From Chitinophaga fulva (GTDB taxonomy: Bacteria; Bacteroidota; Bacteroidia; Chitinophagales; Chitinophagaceae), in contig NZ_JABBGC010000002.1 in the NCBI RefSeq assembly GCF_012927205.1, positions 372,001-436,000 on the forward strand: a stretch of DNA of 64,000 nucleotides. Direction: 5' to 3'. Position 1 is the first letter of the stretch. Each line of letters begins with the position of its first letter. The translations under genes were made by a program, and so were the position numbers. Under the pieces are notes generated by a model. It had not been told where the DNA came from. It made no database searches and was given only the letters and a program-made list of their open reading frames with translations. This document shows, one piece after another, positions 1-8,777 of the stretch.

Positions 1-2405
1 CAGGTTACGGTGACATCCTGTGTAGTAGCTGCGCCGGTCAGTGTGGCGGTTGTATTGGGCAAGGTGGCATTACCAAAAGTAACACCAGCAGGTCCGCTCC
101 ACGAACCGGTTTCCCAGGCTTGTGGTGGTGTACCGCTGATGGTAAACGTTTTGTTGGTGCCGCACTGGGTGATATCTACAGTGGCCGCTGAAACAGGAAC
201 AGGCATATTAGTCAATACCACTTCATCGCTCGCAGCACACTTGCTCAGGTTCTTATTGGTAACAGTCCATACCAGTGTAACGGATTTACCTACGCCCAGA
301 TTGGTAACGGTAGCATTGTAGGCGGTAGGATTAGTCAGGGTTGCGCCCTGGTCATCTCCGTTTTTAAAGCTCCACATCCCGGTTTGATCGGCCGGAGGCT
401 GGTTACCGTTTAGTGTAAAGGAAGAGGTGGTACACAGCTTGATGTCAGTCCCGGCATTGGGGTTGGGCATCGAATTGACGATCACTTCTGTCTGGTCCGA
501 TATGACGCACTTACCGTTGGTCACTGTAACCGTGTAGATGTTTTTTACCGGTGGATTGGTGACAGTAGTAGGTATATGGGTGATGGTAGTACCTGTGGCG
601 CCAGCTATCACGGCTCCGTTGTAGGCCCACGTGATCGGAGCGTATTTGGCGTTCTCCGGCTGGATTTCCAGTTTAGCTTGTTCACCAAGACAGATACTGG
701 GATCTGTCAGCAGTTTAACGTTAACAATAGGTTTCTGATAAACCACGATTTCTGCGCGGTTACTATCGCGGCAGACTTTATTATCACCATAGGTTTTTTC
801 ACCGACCACTTCATAGGTGGTGGTAACGTTGGGACTTACATCCAATGTAGTACCGGTGACAAGTGGATCTACCTTCCATATATAAGAGGTATATCCCCCT
901 GTTACTTCCAGGTGGGCTTGTTGACCGTTACAGATTTCATTACCGGTCACCGAAATCTGCGGTTGTGGCAGGATGGTGATTTCTACCGGTCGGGAAGGAG
1001 CGGCACAGTTACCGAGACTGACGTTGTCCCGTTCCGTGATGCCTACCCTGAAATAATAGAGTTTGGAGACGAGTGGGTCTCCCTTCAGCGCACCTGCTGT
1101 GAAGTTCAGGATCGGTGTTTTGGCGCCGGATACTGAACCTGAGTTCATCGGGCCATCCGCCATGTCGGTATAAGTAATACCGTCAGTGCTGATCTGCCAT
1201 TGATAAACAGGGTCCTGAAAATAGGTAATAGGCTCCAGGTAAGCTGTCAGGCTTAACGGAGCGCCACCGCAGATCTGGTCTTTTGTTCTTTTTTCATCTT
1301 TCAGACCATCTACATATGCAAAAAGATCGGGGCTGCAATAGGTAAACTGGATATCGTCAATAGCAATATCGTTACCGCAACCACCGAAGTTATTATTTAA
1401 GACGGTAAGTTTTACGGATGTTAGGTTTGGAGGAATTTTGAAGCTGCCCCCATATTGTTGCCATTCCGGAATTTTGAGGTTCATGGATACGTCGTTCGTA
1501 TTGAACCTTACCAGTTCAGCTCCCGTGGTGGGATTTGTCAGAATAAAGGTAACTCCTGCGTAGTGATAACCCTTGGGGGCATCCGTTGCCCTGGCACAGA
1601 TATCGTCGAATACCTGCATGCCGTTCACGTTCATGAACCAGGCAGAGAAGTTATAGACAGAGCCGGGACAGAGGCCGGTAATTGTTCTTTGATAGAAAGC
1701 TTTTTTCTCGATCGCGGAGTTGATCACGAGCATACCGCCAAAGGTATTGGTACCATCTCCGTTGCCGGTATGGTCATAAGCTTTTACCCATTCCGGTTTA
1801 CCCTGGGTGTGATAGTATTCTATATAGTCATTATCTGCTAAGTTGCTGGTGTTAGAGGCAAATTTGTAAGTCTGTGATGGATTTGCGGCATAAAGGCCTT
1901 CAATAATCGTGTTCTTACGAGGAGCGGCCCCGGAATTAAAAACCCCGAAATCCTCTTTAAATCCTGCCATGGTGCTGATCGTGCCCGCACATTGAGTGAT
2001 GGTACAGTCCTTGACTTTGATCTTACGGGTAGCAGTTATATAGCCACCACTGGAATTGTAGATCTTCACAGTGAAGGTATATTCACCTACTGTTTTAAGT
2101 CTGATAGTCATCGCCGTCACGTTTGGATAGGCGGCGAGGGGCTTTCGGTTCAGCCACTTGTCCGTACCGGAGCCGGTTTCTGTATATAGAAACTGGTAGT
2201 CCGTTGGTGCCAGGGCGGGAGACACGCTCCAGTCCATATGGTCTGTGGTAAAACCACCAGACCATACCAGGCCGTTCAGTGTGGCGAAACTTCCTGCGCA
2301 GATACTGTCGGGGGCATTGATAAATGCCGTTGATTGTGCCATCGTCTTGTGTGACGGTAGCACAAAGCCCGTTAACAGGAATAAAAAGGTTAAAAGTCGT
2401 TTCAT
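1..2405 (-). CDS. Large secreted Ig/PKD-like repeat protein, C-terminus outside the window
   Basis: An open frame runs from an ATG at 2405 down to the window edge without a stop (about 801 codons seen). The first 23 or so residues form a typical signal peptide: MKR, a hydrophobic Leu/Phe run, then a cut near MAQ. After it come a domain rich in Gly and aromatic residues (about residues 150-330) and then repeated beta-sandwich-like units with the recurring pattern of a Cys, a Pro-rich link and an 'SICLGEQ / EICNGQQ' start, as in Ig-like or PKD-type repeats of Bacteroidota surface proteins. Such proteins are usually exported by the type IX system using a C-terminal signal, which would lie to the left and is not visible. 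Function is not known; an adhesin or gliding-associated surface protein is the family expectation. Confidence is high that it codes, low on role. Confidence 0.8.
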   Translation of the reverse strand, partial: MKRLLTFLFLLTGFVLPSHKTMAQSTAFINAPDSICAGSFATLNGLVWSGGFTTDHMDWSVSPALAPTDYQFLYTETGSGTDKWLNRKPLAAYPNVTAMTIRLKTVGEYTFTVKIYNSSGGYITATRKIKVKDCTITQCAGTISTMAGFKEDFGVFNSGAAPRKNTIIEGLYAANPSQTYKFASNTSNLADNDYIEYYHTQGKPEWVKAYDHTGNGDGTNTFGGMLVINSAIEKKAFYQRTITGLCPGSVYNFSAWFMNVNGMQVFDDICARATDAPKGYHYAGVTFILTNPTTGAELVRFNTNDVSMNLKIPEWQQYGGSFKIPPNLTSVKLTVLNNNFGGCGNDIAIDDIQFTYCSPDLFAYVDGLKDEKRTKDQICGGAPLSLTAYLEPITYFQDPVYQWQISTDGITYTDMADGPMNSGSVSGAKTPILNFTAGALKGDPLVSKLYYFRVGITERDNVSLGNCAAPSRPVEITILPQPQISVTGNEICNGQQAHLEVTGGYTSYIWKVDPLVTGTTLDVSPNVTTTYEVVGEKTYGDNKVCRDSNRAEIVVYQKPIVNVKLLTDPSICLGEQAKLEIQPENAKYAPITWAYNGAVIAGATGTTITHIPTTVTNPPVKNIYTVTVTNGKCVISDQTEVIVNSMPNPNAGTDIKLCTTSSFTLNGNQPPADQTGMWSFKNGDDQGATLTNPTAYNATVTNLGVGKSVTLVWTVTNKNLSKCAASDEVVLTNMPVPVSAATVDITQCGTNKTFTISGTPPQAWETGSWSGPAGVTFGNATLPNTTATLTGAATTQDVTVT

Positions 2406-2835
2406 AGGTGTAAAACAGTTAAGTGAAAAAAGTATCAGTTCTGAGGGCTTTCGCCTGTTCAGTAACTGTTGTTTTCCAACCGCTTACAAGGGTCTTTGGA
2501 CCCGGAAATCCCTTTCCGGTCCGGGTGAGGGAAGGTGTAGAATGTTTTCATAGGCAATAGGTGTTTAATCGTTGTATGGCTAAAATATGCGACTATATTA
2601 AGATTAAAATTAAAAATAATATAGAGAAATAAAAAAAGTGATAAATTTTATAATATGAATTCACACTAGATAGGAAGAGGGGGGTGGTTAACGAAAATTG
2701 ATTCTCAACTGGTTAAAGGAGGTTAAAAAAATATTAAAAAAGTTATCCACATTTGGCGGTTGTCCTGATTTATTTATCTGGTACTGTGCTTTATGAAATT
2801 ATTTTCCTACCTTTGCAGACCAAATTTGATGTAAG
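2406..2835. other. Divergent intergenic region between the surface protein and rpmI
   Basis: This 430-base gap has no convincing gene. It is very AT-rich at 2580-2680. Toward the surface-protein gene it holds a hairpin at 2498-2522 (arms GGACCCGGAAA and TTTCCGGTCC with one bulged base, loop TCCC), which would fall in that gene's 5' untranslated region. The rpmI promoter lies at its right end. Confidence 0.5.
2785..2815 (+). promoter_or_regulatory. Putative promoter of rpmI-rplT
   Basis: TACCTTTG at 2808-2815 matches the Bacteroidota -7 consensus TAnnTTTG. TGTG at 2785-2788 sits exactly 19 bases upstream, in place of the -33 TTTG. The rpmI start is 20 bases downstream. Confidence 0.6.
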
Positions 2836-3033
2836 ATGCCCAAAGTAAGAACACATTCCCGCGCCAAGAAGACCTTCAAGGTTGGCGGGAACGGACAGAT
2901 TAAGCGGTTTAAAGCATTCAAAAGCCACTTACTGACTAAGAAAGCTACTAAGAGAAAACGTAGCCTGAGAGGAAGCACGCTGGTTCACGAAGCAAATCTT
3001 AACCTGGTTAAGAGAATGCTCGGCCTCCGCTAG
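2836..3033 (+). CDS. rpmI: 50S ribosomal protein L35
   Basis: A 65-residue, Lys/Arg-rich protein starting MPKVRTHSRAKKTFKVGGNG, which is the standard L35 N-terminus, with the family's usual length of about 65. It is a small protein of the large ribosomal subunit. rplT follows 49 bases later on the same strand, the usual L35-L20 pair. The infC gene that commonly precedes this pair is not here: the gap upstream is non-coding and the next gene is divergent. The start is fixed by the match to the family and by the promoter 20 bases upstream. Confidence 0.97.
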   Translation: MPKVRTHSRAKKTFKVGGNGQIKRFKAFKSHLLTKKATKRKRSLRGSTLVHEANLNLVKRMLGLR

Positions 3034-3082
3034 TATCCGTCCAAACAATCGAATTTTATAACCTGAGAAAAAACACAAGACA

Positions 3083-3427
3083 ATGCCTCGTTCAGTTAAC
3101 GCCGTAGCTTCAAGAGCCCGGAGAAAAAGGATCTTAAAGCAAGCCAAAGGCTTTTACGGTAAAAGGAAAAACGTTTACACCGTAGCGAAGAACGTCCTCG
3201 AAAAAGGACTCACTTACAGCTATGTAGGTCGTAAATTAAAGAAAAGAAACTATCGTCAGTTGTGGATCGCCCGTATCAACGCTGCGGTAAGAGCAGAAGG
3301 TTTGACCTATTCTGTGTTCATGAACAAATTAGCTGGTAAGAACATCGATCTGAACAGAAAGGTGCTTGCTGACCTCGCTATGAACGAACCAGAAACCTTT
3401 AAAGCACTGGTTGCTTCCGTAAAGTAA
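3083..3427 (+). CDS. rplT: 50S ribosomal protein L20
   Basis: A 114-residue basic protein with the L20 signatures RARRKRILKQAKGFYG near the N-terminus and YVGRKLKKRNYRQLWIARIN in the middle. L20 binds 23S rRNA early in 50S assembly and in several bacteria also represses its own operon. It is co-directional with rpmI and almost certainly co-transcribed. It ends three bases before the stop of the convergent ispE gene; a hairpin inside the ispE 3' end is the likely terminator. Confidence 0.97.
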   Translation: MPRSVNAVASRARRKRILKQAKGFYGKRKNVYTVAKNVLEKGLTYSYVGRKLKKRNYRQLWIARINAAVRAEGLTYSVFMNKLAGKNIDLNRKVLADLAMNEPETFKALVASVK

Positions 3428-3430
3428 GCG

Positions 3431-4240
3431 CTAATTAACTTTAAATACCAGATAGCTGGCATCCCAACGGATGTCAGCTATTTTACTTTTAGGGAAAAGG
3501 CCCACCACAGCAGACCCGCTGCCACTCATGGTGGCATATACCGCTCCCTCACTGTACATCGTTGCTTTGATAGCTGCCAACTCCGGATGCGCTGCAAACA
3601 CCGGCGCCTCAAAATCATTACTGATCGCCTGTTTCCACTCCGTCACCGGCAACTGTATCACTTCCTTTAATGCCCGCACCGGCGCTTGCGGTGTGATCTG
3701 CCGGAAAGCCCAACCGGTATTCACATGAATCCCCGGATGTACCAGCAAGAAAGAATAGCCCGAAAGGTCCAGCGACAGCGGCTCCATGATTTCTCCCCGG
3801 CCAGTGGCGTAACAGGGCTGATTGAGTATAAAGAAAGGACAATCGCTCCCCAGTTGGGCGGCATAGTCAATCAGTTGACCGGATGTAAGCCCCAGCTGGA
3901 ATTTATTGTTGAGCAACTGCAGCATAAAAGCTGCATCAGAGGAGCCGCCGCCCAAACCGGCCCCAATGGGAATATGTTTGTGCAGGTGAATGTTGACTGG
4001 TTGCACCTGCGGATAGTCCAGCTGCAACAAATGAAAAGCCCGGAGGCACAGGTTGTCCGCTGTATCACCGGGAACAGGAATGCCGCTGCTGGCGAATTGC
4101 AGTGTGCCAGGGGTGATCACTTCCAGCGCATCAGTTACCGGCAGGGGATAGAAGACAGTTTCCAGGTCATGGAAGCCATCCGTTCTTTTGGCAGTGATGT
4201 GCAGGCCCAGGTTTATCTTACAGTTGGGAAAAACGATCAT
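3431..4240 (-). CDS. ispE: 4-diphosphocytidyl-2-C-methyl-D-erythritol kinase
   Basis: A 269-residue GHMP-family kinase that phosphorylates CDP-methylerythritol with ATP in the non-mevalonate isoprenoid pathway, in the cytosol. The glycine-rich ATP loop PIGAGLGGGSSDA sits at residues 91-103. The catalytic pair expected for IspE is visible as Lys8 (in NCKINLGL) and Asp133 (in GSDCPFF). Length is slightly below the usual 280-290. It converges on rplT with only three bases between the stops. The DUF151 gene lies 74 bases upstream on the same strand, so the two may share a transcript. Confidence 0.95.
   Translation of the reverse strand: MIVFPNCKINLGLHITAKRTDGFHDLETVFYPLPVTDALEVITPGTLQFASSGIPVPGDTADNLCLRAFHLLQLDYPQVQPVNIHLHKHIPIGAGLGGGSSDAAFMLQLLNNKFQLGLTSGQLIDYAAQLGSDCPFFILNQPCYATGRGEIMEPLSLDLSGYSFLLVHPGIHVNTGWAFRQITPQAPVRALKEVIQLPVTEWKQAISNDFEAPVFAAHPELAAIKATMYSEGAVYATMSGSGSAVVGLFPKSKIADIRWDASYLVFKVN
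3452..3490 (+). terminator. Putative rplT terminator inside the 3' end of ispE
   Basis: Arms at 3452-3464 and 3469-3481 pair over 13 bases with one G-T wobble, loop CAAC, followed by TTTTACTTTT. The hairpin lies within the convergent ispE coding end, so the sequence serves as both coding DNA and terminator. Confidence 0.5.
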
Positions 4241-4314
4241 GTTTGTGGTATTAACACGGCAAAACCGCAGCGGCAGGGGATTCCCACCGGCAGCAGCAGT
4301 CCGTTCTGAAAATG

Positions 4315-4914
4315 TTATTTACTTTTTCTGGCGTTTATTTCGTCGCGGATGGCGATAGCGCGGATATAATCTTCCTGTTCCAATACTTCCTGAAGGAGCT
4401 GGGTGAGGTCGTCCAGGCTCATGGCTTTGAGATCATCTTCTGCGCCTCTCTCATGTTCGGAGATGGTAGGGGTGACAGGTTTTGTGCTCTTTTTACCGGC
4501 AGGATCGTCCAGCAATATTCCGGCGCTGTTGAGGATATTTTCGAATGTATAGATCGGACATCCGAAACGAACGGCCAATGCCAATGCATCGGAAGTCCGG
4601 GAGTCTATCTCAATTGTTTCGTCGTTGCTGGAACAGATAAGTTTGGAGTAAAAGATGCCCTCCTGTAAATTGCTGATCACCACTTCATGGAGCTCTATAT
4701 TAAAGGCGTTCATGAAATTTTTCATCAGGTCATGTGTGAGGGGGCGGCTGGGTTGCATTTTTTCTAACGCTACGGCTATCGCTTGTGCTTCAAAGCCTCC
4801 TATTACGATTGGTAAACGGCGTAATCCATTCACCTCTCCCAATACCACGGCATATGAATGAGTCTGCGTAATGCTGTGCGATAAAGCAACTATTTCCAGT
4901 TCTATTTTTCTCAT
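4315..4914 (-). CDS. Bifunctional nuclease family (DUF151) protein with a C-terminal UvrB/UvrC-like motif
   Basis: A 199-residue protein. Residues 1-135 match the bifunctional nuclease domain: it opens with a beta strand (KIELEIVALS), then GEVNGLRRLPIVIG, EAQAIAVALEK and the DSRTSDALALAVR segment that is most conserved in this family. Residues about 160-198 form a short helical hairpin (LLQEVLEQEDYIRAIAIRDEI) resembling the UvrB/UvrC interaction motif. This two-part layout is common in Bacteroidota. Family members have been reported with DNase/RNase activity, but the cellular role here is not known. It lies upstream of ispE on the same strand. Confidence 0.85.
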   Translation of the reverse strand: MRKIELEIVALSHSITQTHSYAVVLGEVNGLRRLPIVIGGFEAQAIAVALEKMQPSRPLTHDLMKNFMNAFNIELHEVVISNLQEGIFYSKLICSSNDETIEIDSRTSDALALAVRFGCPIYTFENILNSAGILLDDPAGKKSTKPVTPTISEHERGAEDDLKAMSLDDLTQLLQEVLEQEDYIRAIAIRDEINARKSK

Positions 4915-5000
4915 ATCTGTCTTGCGTTGTCGCTGAATGTTTTGTAAGACCGTGAAGTTAGAAAAATATTCCTTATCTAAAAAAAATCTATCATTTTATT

Positions 5001-5131
5001 CAATTACGAATTACGAGTTACAAATTACGAATTATGAGTTACGAGTGAAGTCCCCATTGGTAGAACGTCTGTTTATGAGCCCTGTTATAGGCGGACTTCA
5101 TGTGTAATCCGTAATCCGTAATTCGTAATTG
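5001..5131. repeat. Imperfect palindromic element built of ATTACGA-type words
   Basis: Outer arms at 5001-5015 and 5117-5131 are a perfect 15-base inverted repeat (CAATTACGAATTACG), and an inner pair TGAAGTCC (5046-5053) and GGACTTCA (5093-5100) is also perfectly complementary. Within the left arm the words ATTACGA and GAGTTAC recur, and within the right arm TAATCCG repeats. It fills most of the gap between the DUF151 gene and etfA, both on the minus strand. It resembles a small non-coding repetitive element of the REP or MITE kind; whether it occurs elsewhere in the genome cannot be seen. Confidence 0.7.
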
Positions 5132-5138
5132 ATAAAGG

Positions 5139-6110
5139 TTATTGACCTTTGAATTCTTTCACCGCGGCTGTCAGTTTCGGCACCACTTCAAATGCGTCAC
5201 CAACTATGCCATAATCTGCGGCTTTGAAGAAAGGAGCCTCAGGGTCTTTATTGATCACCACGATGACCTTGCTGCCGTTAACCCCCGCTAGGTGCTGGAT
5301 AGCGCCGGAGATGCCAATCGCCACATAGAGGTTGGGCCTTACGGTTAAACCGGTCTGACCAACATGCTCATGGTGTGGACGCCAGCCAGCATCGGCTACC
5401 GGGCGGGAACTGGCGGTTGCAGCGCCCAGTGCTTTGGCAAGGTCTTCCAGGATGCCCCAGTTTTCAGGACCTTTCAGGCCACGGCCACCGCTGACAATGA
5501 TTTCTGCTTCTGTCAACGGAATATCACCGCTAACGGTTTCTGTTCTCACTACTTTCACTTTGAAGTCTGCATCATGGATGGCAGCTGCGAAAGCCTCTAC
5601 TGTAGCAGTGCCTGCGCCGGCTACAGCAGGGTAGGTATTCGGTGTAAGCGTAATCACTTTACGCTCAGAAGTAATGTTTACATTGGCGAAAGCCTTGCCG
5701 GAGAACACGTTCTTTTTCACTACAAAACCATTCGCAGTATCCGGATAAGACACGGCGCCAGCTACCAGGCCGGCTTTCAGGCGGGCTGCCACACGCGGCG
5801 CCACGGCTTTACCGTCGAAATTATGCGGGAAAACAATCACGGCTGCCCCTTCTTTATCAGCGGCTTCCACAATGATCTTAGTATATACGGTGCTTTCCAC
5901 TTCCTGCAAACGTGCATCCGCCACGTGCAATACTTTGGTGGCGCCATAGTTGCCCAGCGTTGCCAGTTCAGCATTGTCTGCCGGCCCAAGTACCAGCGCC
6001 GTAGCGGTGGTGCCCAGCTGGGCGGCTACCTTTGATCCGTATTGTACTGCTTCCAGTGCTGCTTTCTTGATCTTTCCGTGTGCCTGATCGGCAAATATTA
6101 ATATAGACAT
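5139..6110 (-). CDS. etfA: Electron transfer flavoprotein, alpha subunit
   Basis: A 323-residue FAD-binding subunit of the heterodimeric electron transfer flavoprotein, which takes electrons from acyl-CoA dehydrogenases and passes them to the quinone pool. The C-terminal half carries the diagnostic FAD-binding signature: SRPVADAGW, then GQTGLTVRPNLYVAIGISGA, then IQHLAGVNGSKVIVVINKD and a final ADYGIVGD segment. The N-terminal half is the nucleotide-binding-like ETF domain. It lies 45 bases downstream of etfB, giving the usual etfBA operon order. Confidence 0.96.
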   Translation of the reverse strand: MSILIFADQAHGKIKKAALEAVQYGSKVAAQLGTTATALVLGPADNAELATLGNYGATKVLHVADARLQEVESTVYTKIIVEAADKEGAAVIVFPHNFDGKAVAPRVAARLKAGLVAGAVSYPDTANGFVVKKNVFSGKAFANVNITSERKVITLTPNTYPAVAGAGTATVEAFAAAIHDADFKVKVVRTETVSGDIPLTEAEIIVSGGRGLKGPENWGILEDLAKALGAATASSRPVADAGWRPHHEHVGQTGLTVRPNLYVAIGISGAIQHLAGVNGSKVIVVINKDPEAPFFKAADYGIVGDAFEVVPKLTAAVKEFKGQ

Positions 6111-6155
6111 GAATACGTTAATTAGAAATGAAACAATAGATACCTGCTGCCGTGA

Positions 6156-6896
6156 TTAGATCACTTTGGCTTCTTCATGCAGCAACTTCACCAGCTCAGC
6201 TACGTTGTCCGGGTTGATCAGTTTCACACCTGCTTTTGCCGGCGGCAGTTCAAAACTTACCACGCTGGTCAGCGTATCGGCTGCAACAGGCTCTACTACG
6301 GTCAATGGTTTGGTACGTGCCGCCATAATACCGCGCATATTCGGGATACGGGCTTCTGCCATACCTTTTTGGCAGGACACTACTACCGGCAGCGATACTT
6401 CACAGATCTCCTCGCCACCTTCAATTTCCCGGTTGATAGTCGCCACGGTACCGTTCAGATCAAATTTGGCCGCGATGGAAACATAGGGCAGTTCCAGCAG
6501 TTCTGCTACCATGCCGCCTATACCGGAACCGTTGTAGTCAATGGTTTCTTTACCGGTAAATATGATATCATATTGTTTTTCTTTAGCATGTGCTGCTATC
6601 TGTGCAGCGATATAATAACTATCCGCACTATCCGCGTTGATACGGAATGCTTCATCACCTCCCAGTGCCAGTGCTTTGCGAATGATAGCGTCGCAATCAG
6701 CGCCGCCTACTGTGATCAGATGAACGTCGGCTCCGATTGTTTCCTTCAGCTCCAGTGCTCTTACCAGTGCATACCATTCATCATACGGGTTAATAATAAA
6801 CTGGACACCAGCCTCATTGAATTTCGTGTTATTGTCCGTGAAAGCTATTTTTGCAGTCGTGTCCGGAGTTTTACTGATACAAACTAAAATCTTCAT
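6156..6896 (-). CDS. etfB: Electron transfer flavoprotein, beta subunit
   Basis: A 246-residue partner of EtfA that binds AMP. It begins MKILVCISKTPDTT and keeps the family segments INPYDEWYALVRALEL, GADVHLITVG, FTGKETIDYNGSGIGGMVAELL and CQKGMAEARIPNMRGIMAAR. It is first in the etfBA operon and divergent from the TPR gene across a 157-base gap. On the minus strand a TATATTTG (6940-6933) matches the -7 consensus, although I see no good -33 at the standard spacing. Confidence 0.96.
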   Translation of the reverse strand: MKILVCISKTPDTTAKIAFTDNNTKFNEAGVQFIINPYDEWYALVRALELKETIGADVHLITVGGADCDAIIRKALALGGDEAFRINADSADSYYIAAQIAAHAKEKQYDIIFTGKETIDYNGSGIGGMVAELLELPYVSIAAKFDLNGTVATINREIEGGEEICEVSLPVVVSCQKGMAEARIPNMRGIMAARTKPLTVVEPVAADTLTSVVSFELPPAKAGVKLINPDNVAELVKLLHEEAKVI

Positions 6897-7053
6897 GCCT
6901 TAAACTGTTTGGTTTAAAAAATGCGGTAATAGCAAATATATCTTATTTATGTACGCCAACCGCAAGGCTATATTATGATTTTAATCAGTATAAACAACAG
7001 AAATATGAATGTTATTTATAATTTGTTGACACCGGTAAAAACACACCAACGAC

Positions 7054-7365
7054 ATGGACAGAATCGCACAGATTAAACAAATGCTGGAAACAAGTCCGAG
7101 CGACAGTTTCCTGAAACACGCCCTGGCACTGGAGTATATTAAGTTAGACAATGACACTGCGGCCCGGCAGCTGTTTGAAGAACTGCTGGCCTATGAACCG
7201 GGATATACAGGTTCTTATTACCACCTTGGTAAACTGTTGGAACGGCAGCATGAAAAAGAAGCGGCTATCGCGGTATATGAAAAAGGAATGGCCATGGCCA
7301 AAGCAGCCAATGAAAGGCATACCTATAACGAACTGCAGTCGGCCTACGAAGAGCTGGTATATTAA
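7054..7365 (+). CDS. Small tetratricopeptide-repeat protein
   Basis: A 103-residue protein that is almost all helix, with two TPR-like units: residues about 17-50 (FLKHALALEYIKL...AARQLFEELLAYEPG) and 51-85 (GSYYHLGKLLERQHEKEAAIAVYEKGMAMA). There is no signal peptide or membrane segment, so it is likely cytosolic and acts by protein-protein contact. The stop is 18 bases before tilS, so the two are probably co-transcribed. The partner is not known. Confidence 0.75.
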   Translation: MDRIAQIKQMLETSPSDSFLKHALALEYIKLDNDTAARQLFEELLAYEPGYTGSYYHLGKLLERQHEKEAAIAVYEKGMAMAKAANERHTYNELQSAYEELVY

Positions 7366-7383
7366 TTTACTCAACACACATCC

Positions 7384-8727
7384 ATGCCGCAACACTTACT
7401 GACCAATTTTATGGCCCATATTGCCGGGCAACAGTTGTTTGACCCTTCCCAGCGTATCCTGCTGGCTGTGAGCGGTGGGGTAGACTCTGTTGTGATGGCC
7501 CACCTGTTTAAACAGGCCGGATTACCCGCGGGGATCGCCCACTGTAACTTTCAGCTGAGGGGAGATGAGTCTGTCCGCGATGAACAGTTCGTTCAGCAAC
7601 TGGCCGCTTCTCTGGACCTTCCCCTGTACACCACCCGTTTTGATACCGATGCCTATACCAAAAGACATAACGTCAGCATACAGGTAGCTGCCCGCGAACT
7701 GCGCTACCAGTGGTTGGAAGAGATACGTCAGCAAGAAGGGTACAGCTATATCGCCACGGCGCATCATATGCAGGACAGTGTGGAAACCGCACTCATGAAT
7801 TTCTGCAAAGGCACCGGTATTGCCGGTCTGCATGGTATCCTGCCCAAACAGGAACGGATCGTGCGCCCGCTGCTGTTTGCCGACAAGGAAGTCCTGATCG
7901 CCTATGCTGCGCTGCACCGCATCGAGTTTGTAGAAGATAGTTCAAATATAACGGACAAGTATACACGTAATTTCTTCCGCCATCAAATTATTCCCCGTAT
8001 GCAGGAGGTTTTTCCGGCAGCGGTGAAGAACATGGACAACTCCGTCCAGCGGATGCGTGAAGCGGAAATGCTGTACCAGGAATCGGTGGCCAGGCACCGT
8101 AAGCGCCTGCTTTTCTGCAAAGACAATACCTTTATGGTCCCTGTTCTCAAATTGCAGAAGACAGTGCCGCTGCAGACCATCGCCTGGGAACTGTTCAAAG
8201 ATTTTGGCTGTTCAGTAGCACAACTGCAACAGGTGCTGCAACTGCTTCATAGCGAATCCGGCAGGTACGTGGAAACAGCAACGCACCGTATTATCCGTAA
8301 CCGCAGCTGGTTGCTGATTACGCCGGTGGCGCAGACGGACGCGCCGGTGCATGTGTTGGATGCACCACCGGCACACATCACGTATGACAACGGGCAACTG
8401 CATATCCGCCAGCAGGAGCGGGGACAGGCGTCTATACCTACGGCGCCGGAAGTGGCCTGGCTGGATGCCGCCAAAGTTAGCTTCCCGTTGATTTTACGCA
8501 GATGGAAGCAGGGCGACTATTTTTACCCGTTGGGAATGCCTAAAAAGAAAAAGATCAGCCGTTTCCTGATAGATCAGAAACTGTCGCTGCCGGAGAAAGA
8601 AAAAGTGTGGGTGATAGAATCTGCCAAAAGAATTATCTGGGTGGTAGGCATGCGCATCGATGATCGTGTTAAAATCACAACAGGTACAGAAAACATACTC
8701 GCCATAGAATTAAAAACCCGGGACTAA
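7384..8727 (+). CDS. tilS: tRNA(Ile)-lysidine synthase
   Basis: A 447-residue enzyme that joins lysine to C34 of tRNA-Ile(CAU) with ATP, changing it to read AUA. The PP-loop ATPase signature SGGVDS is at residues 30-35, followed by family segments GIAHCNFQLRGDES and TAHHMQDSVETALMNFCKGTG. The C-terminal 75 residues (RRWKQGDYFYPLGMPKKKK...) match the TilS C-terminal domain. It follows the small TPR gene, and its stop codon lies in the loop of the terminator hairpin. Confidence 0.95.
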   Translation: MPQHLLTNFMAHIAGQQLFDPSQRILLAVSGGVDSVVMAHLFKQAGLPAGIAHCNFQLRGDESVRDEQFVQQLAASLDLPLYTTRFDTDAYTKRHNVSIQVAARELRYQWLEEIRQQEGYSYIATAHHMQDSVETALMNFCKGTGIAGLHGILPKQERIVRPLLFADKEVLIAYAALHRIEFVEDSSNITDKYTRNFFRHQIIPRMQEVFPAAVKNMDNSVQRMREAEMLYQESVARHRKRLLFCKDNTFMVPVLKLQKTVPLQTIAWELFKDFGCSVAQLQQVLQLLHSESGRYVETATHRIIRNRSWLLITPVAQTDAPVHVLDAPPAHITYDNGQLHIRQQERGQASIPTAPEVAWLDAAKVSFPLILRRWKQGDYFYPLGMPKKKKISRFLIDQKLSLPEKEKVWVIESAKRIIWVVGMRIDDRVKITTGTENILAIELKTRD

Positions 8728-8766
8728 GCCCCGGGTTTTTTTATTGTCCGGGACTAAAGTCCCGGG
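8712..8766. terminator. Bidirectional terminator pair between tilS and the rhomboid gene
   Basis: AAAAACCCGGG (8712-8722) pairs perfectly with CCCGGGTTTTT (8730-8740) around a 7-base loop that contains the tilS TAA (8725-8727). A second hairpin follows: CCGGGAC (8748-8754) with GTCCCGG (8759-8765), loop TAAA. The A-run and T-run flanking the first stem let it work on both strands, for tilS (+) and the convergent rhomboid gene (-). Confidence 0.85.
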
Positions 8767-8777
8767 TAACCATTATC

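Noticed and set aside
576..1136. Plus-strand ORFs at 10-321, 576-1136, 1455-1841 and 1992-2189
   Set aside because: All are shadows of the minus-strand surface-protein frame, which has a signal peptide and repeat domains and is open throughout.
5364..6035. Plus-strand ORF of 223 aa opposite etfA, and 6177-6887 opposite etfB
   Set aside because: Both are antisense to well-supported genes and have no recognisable features.
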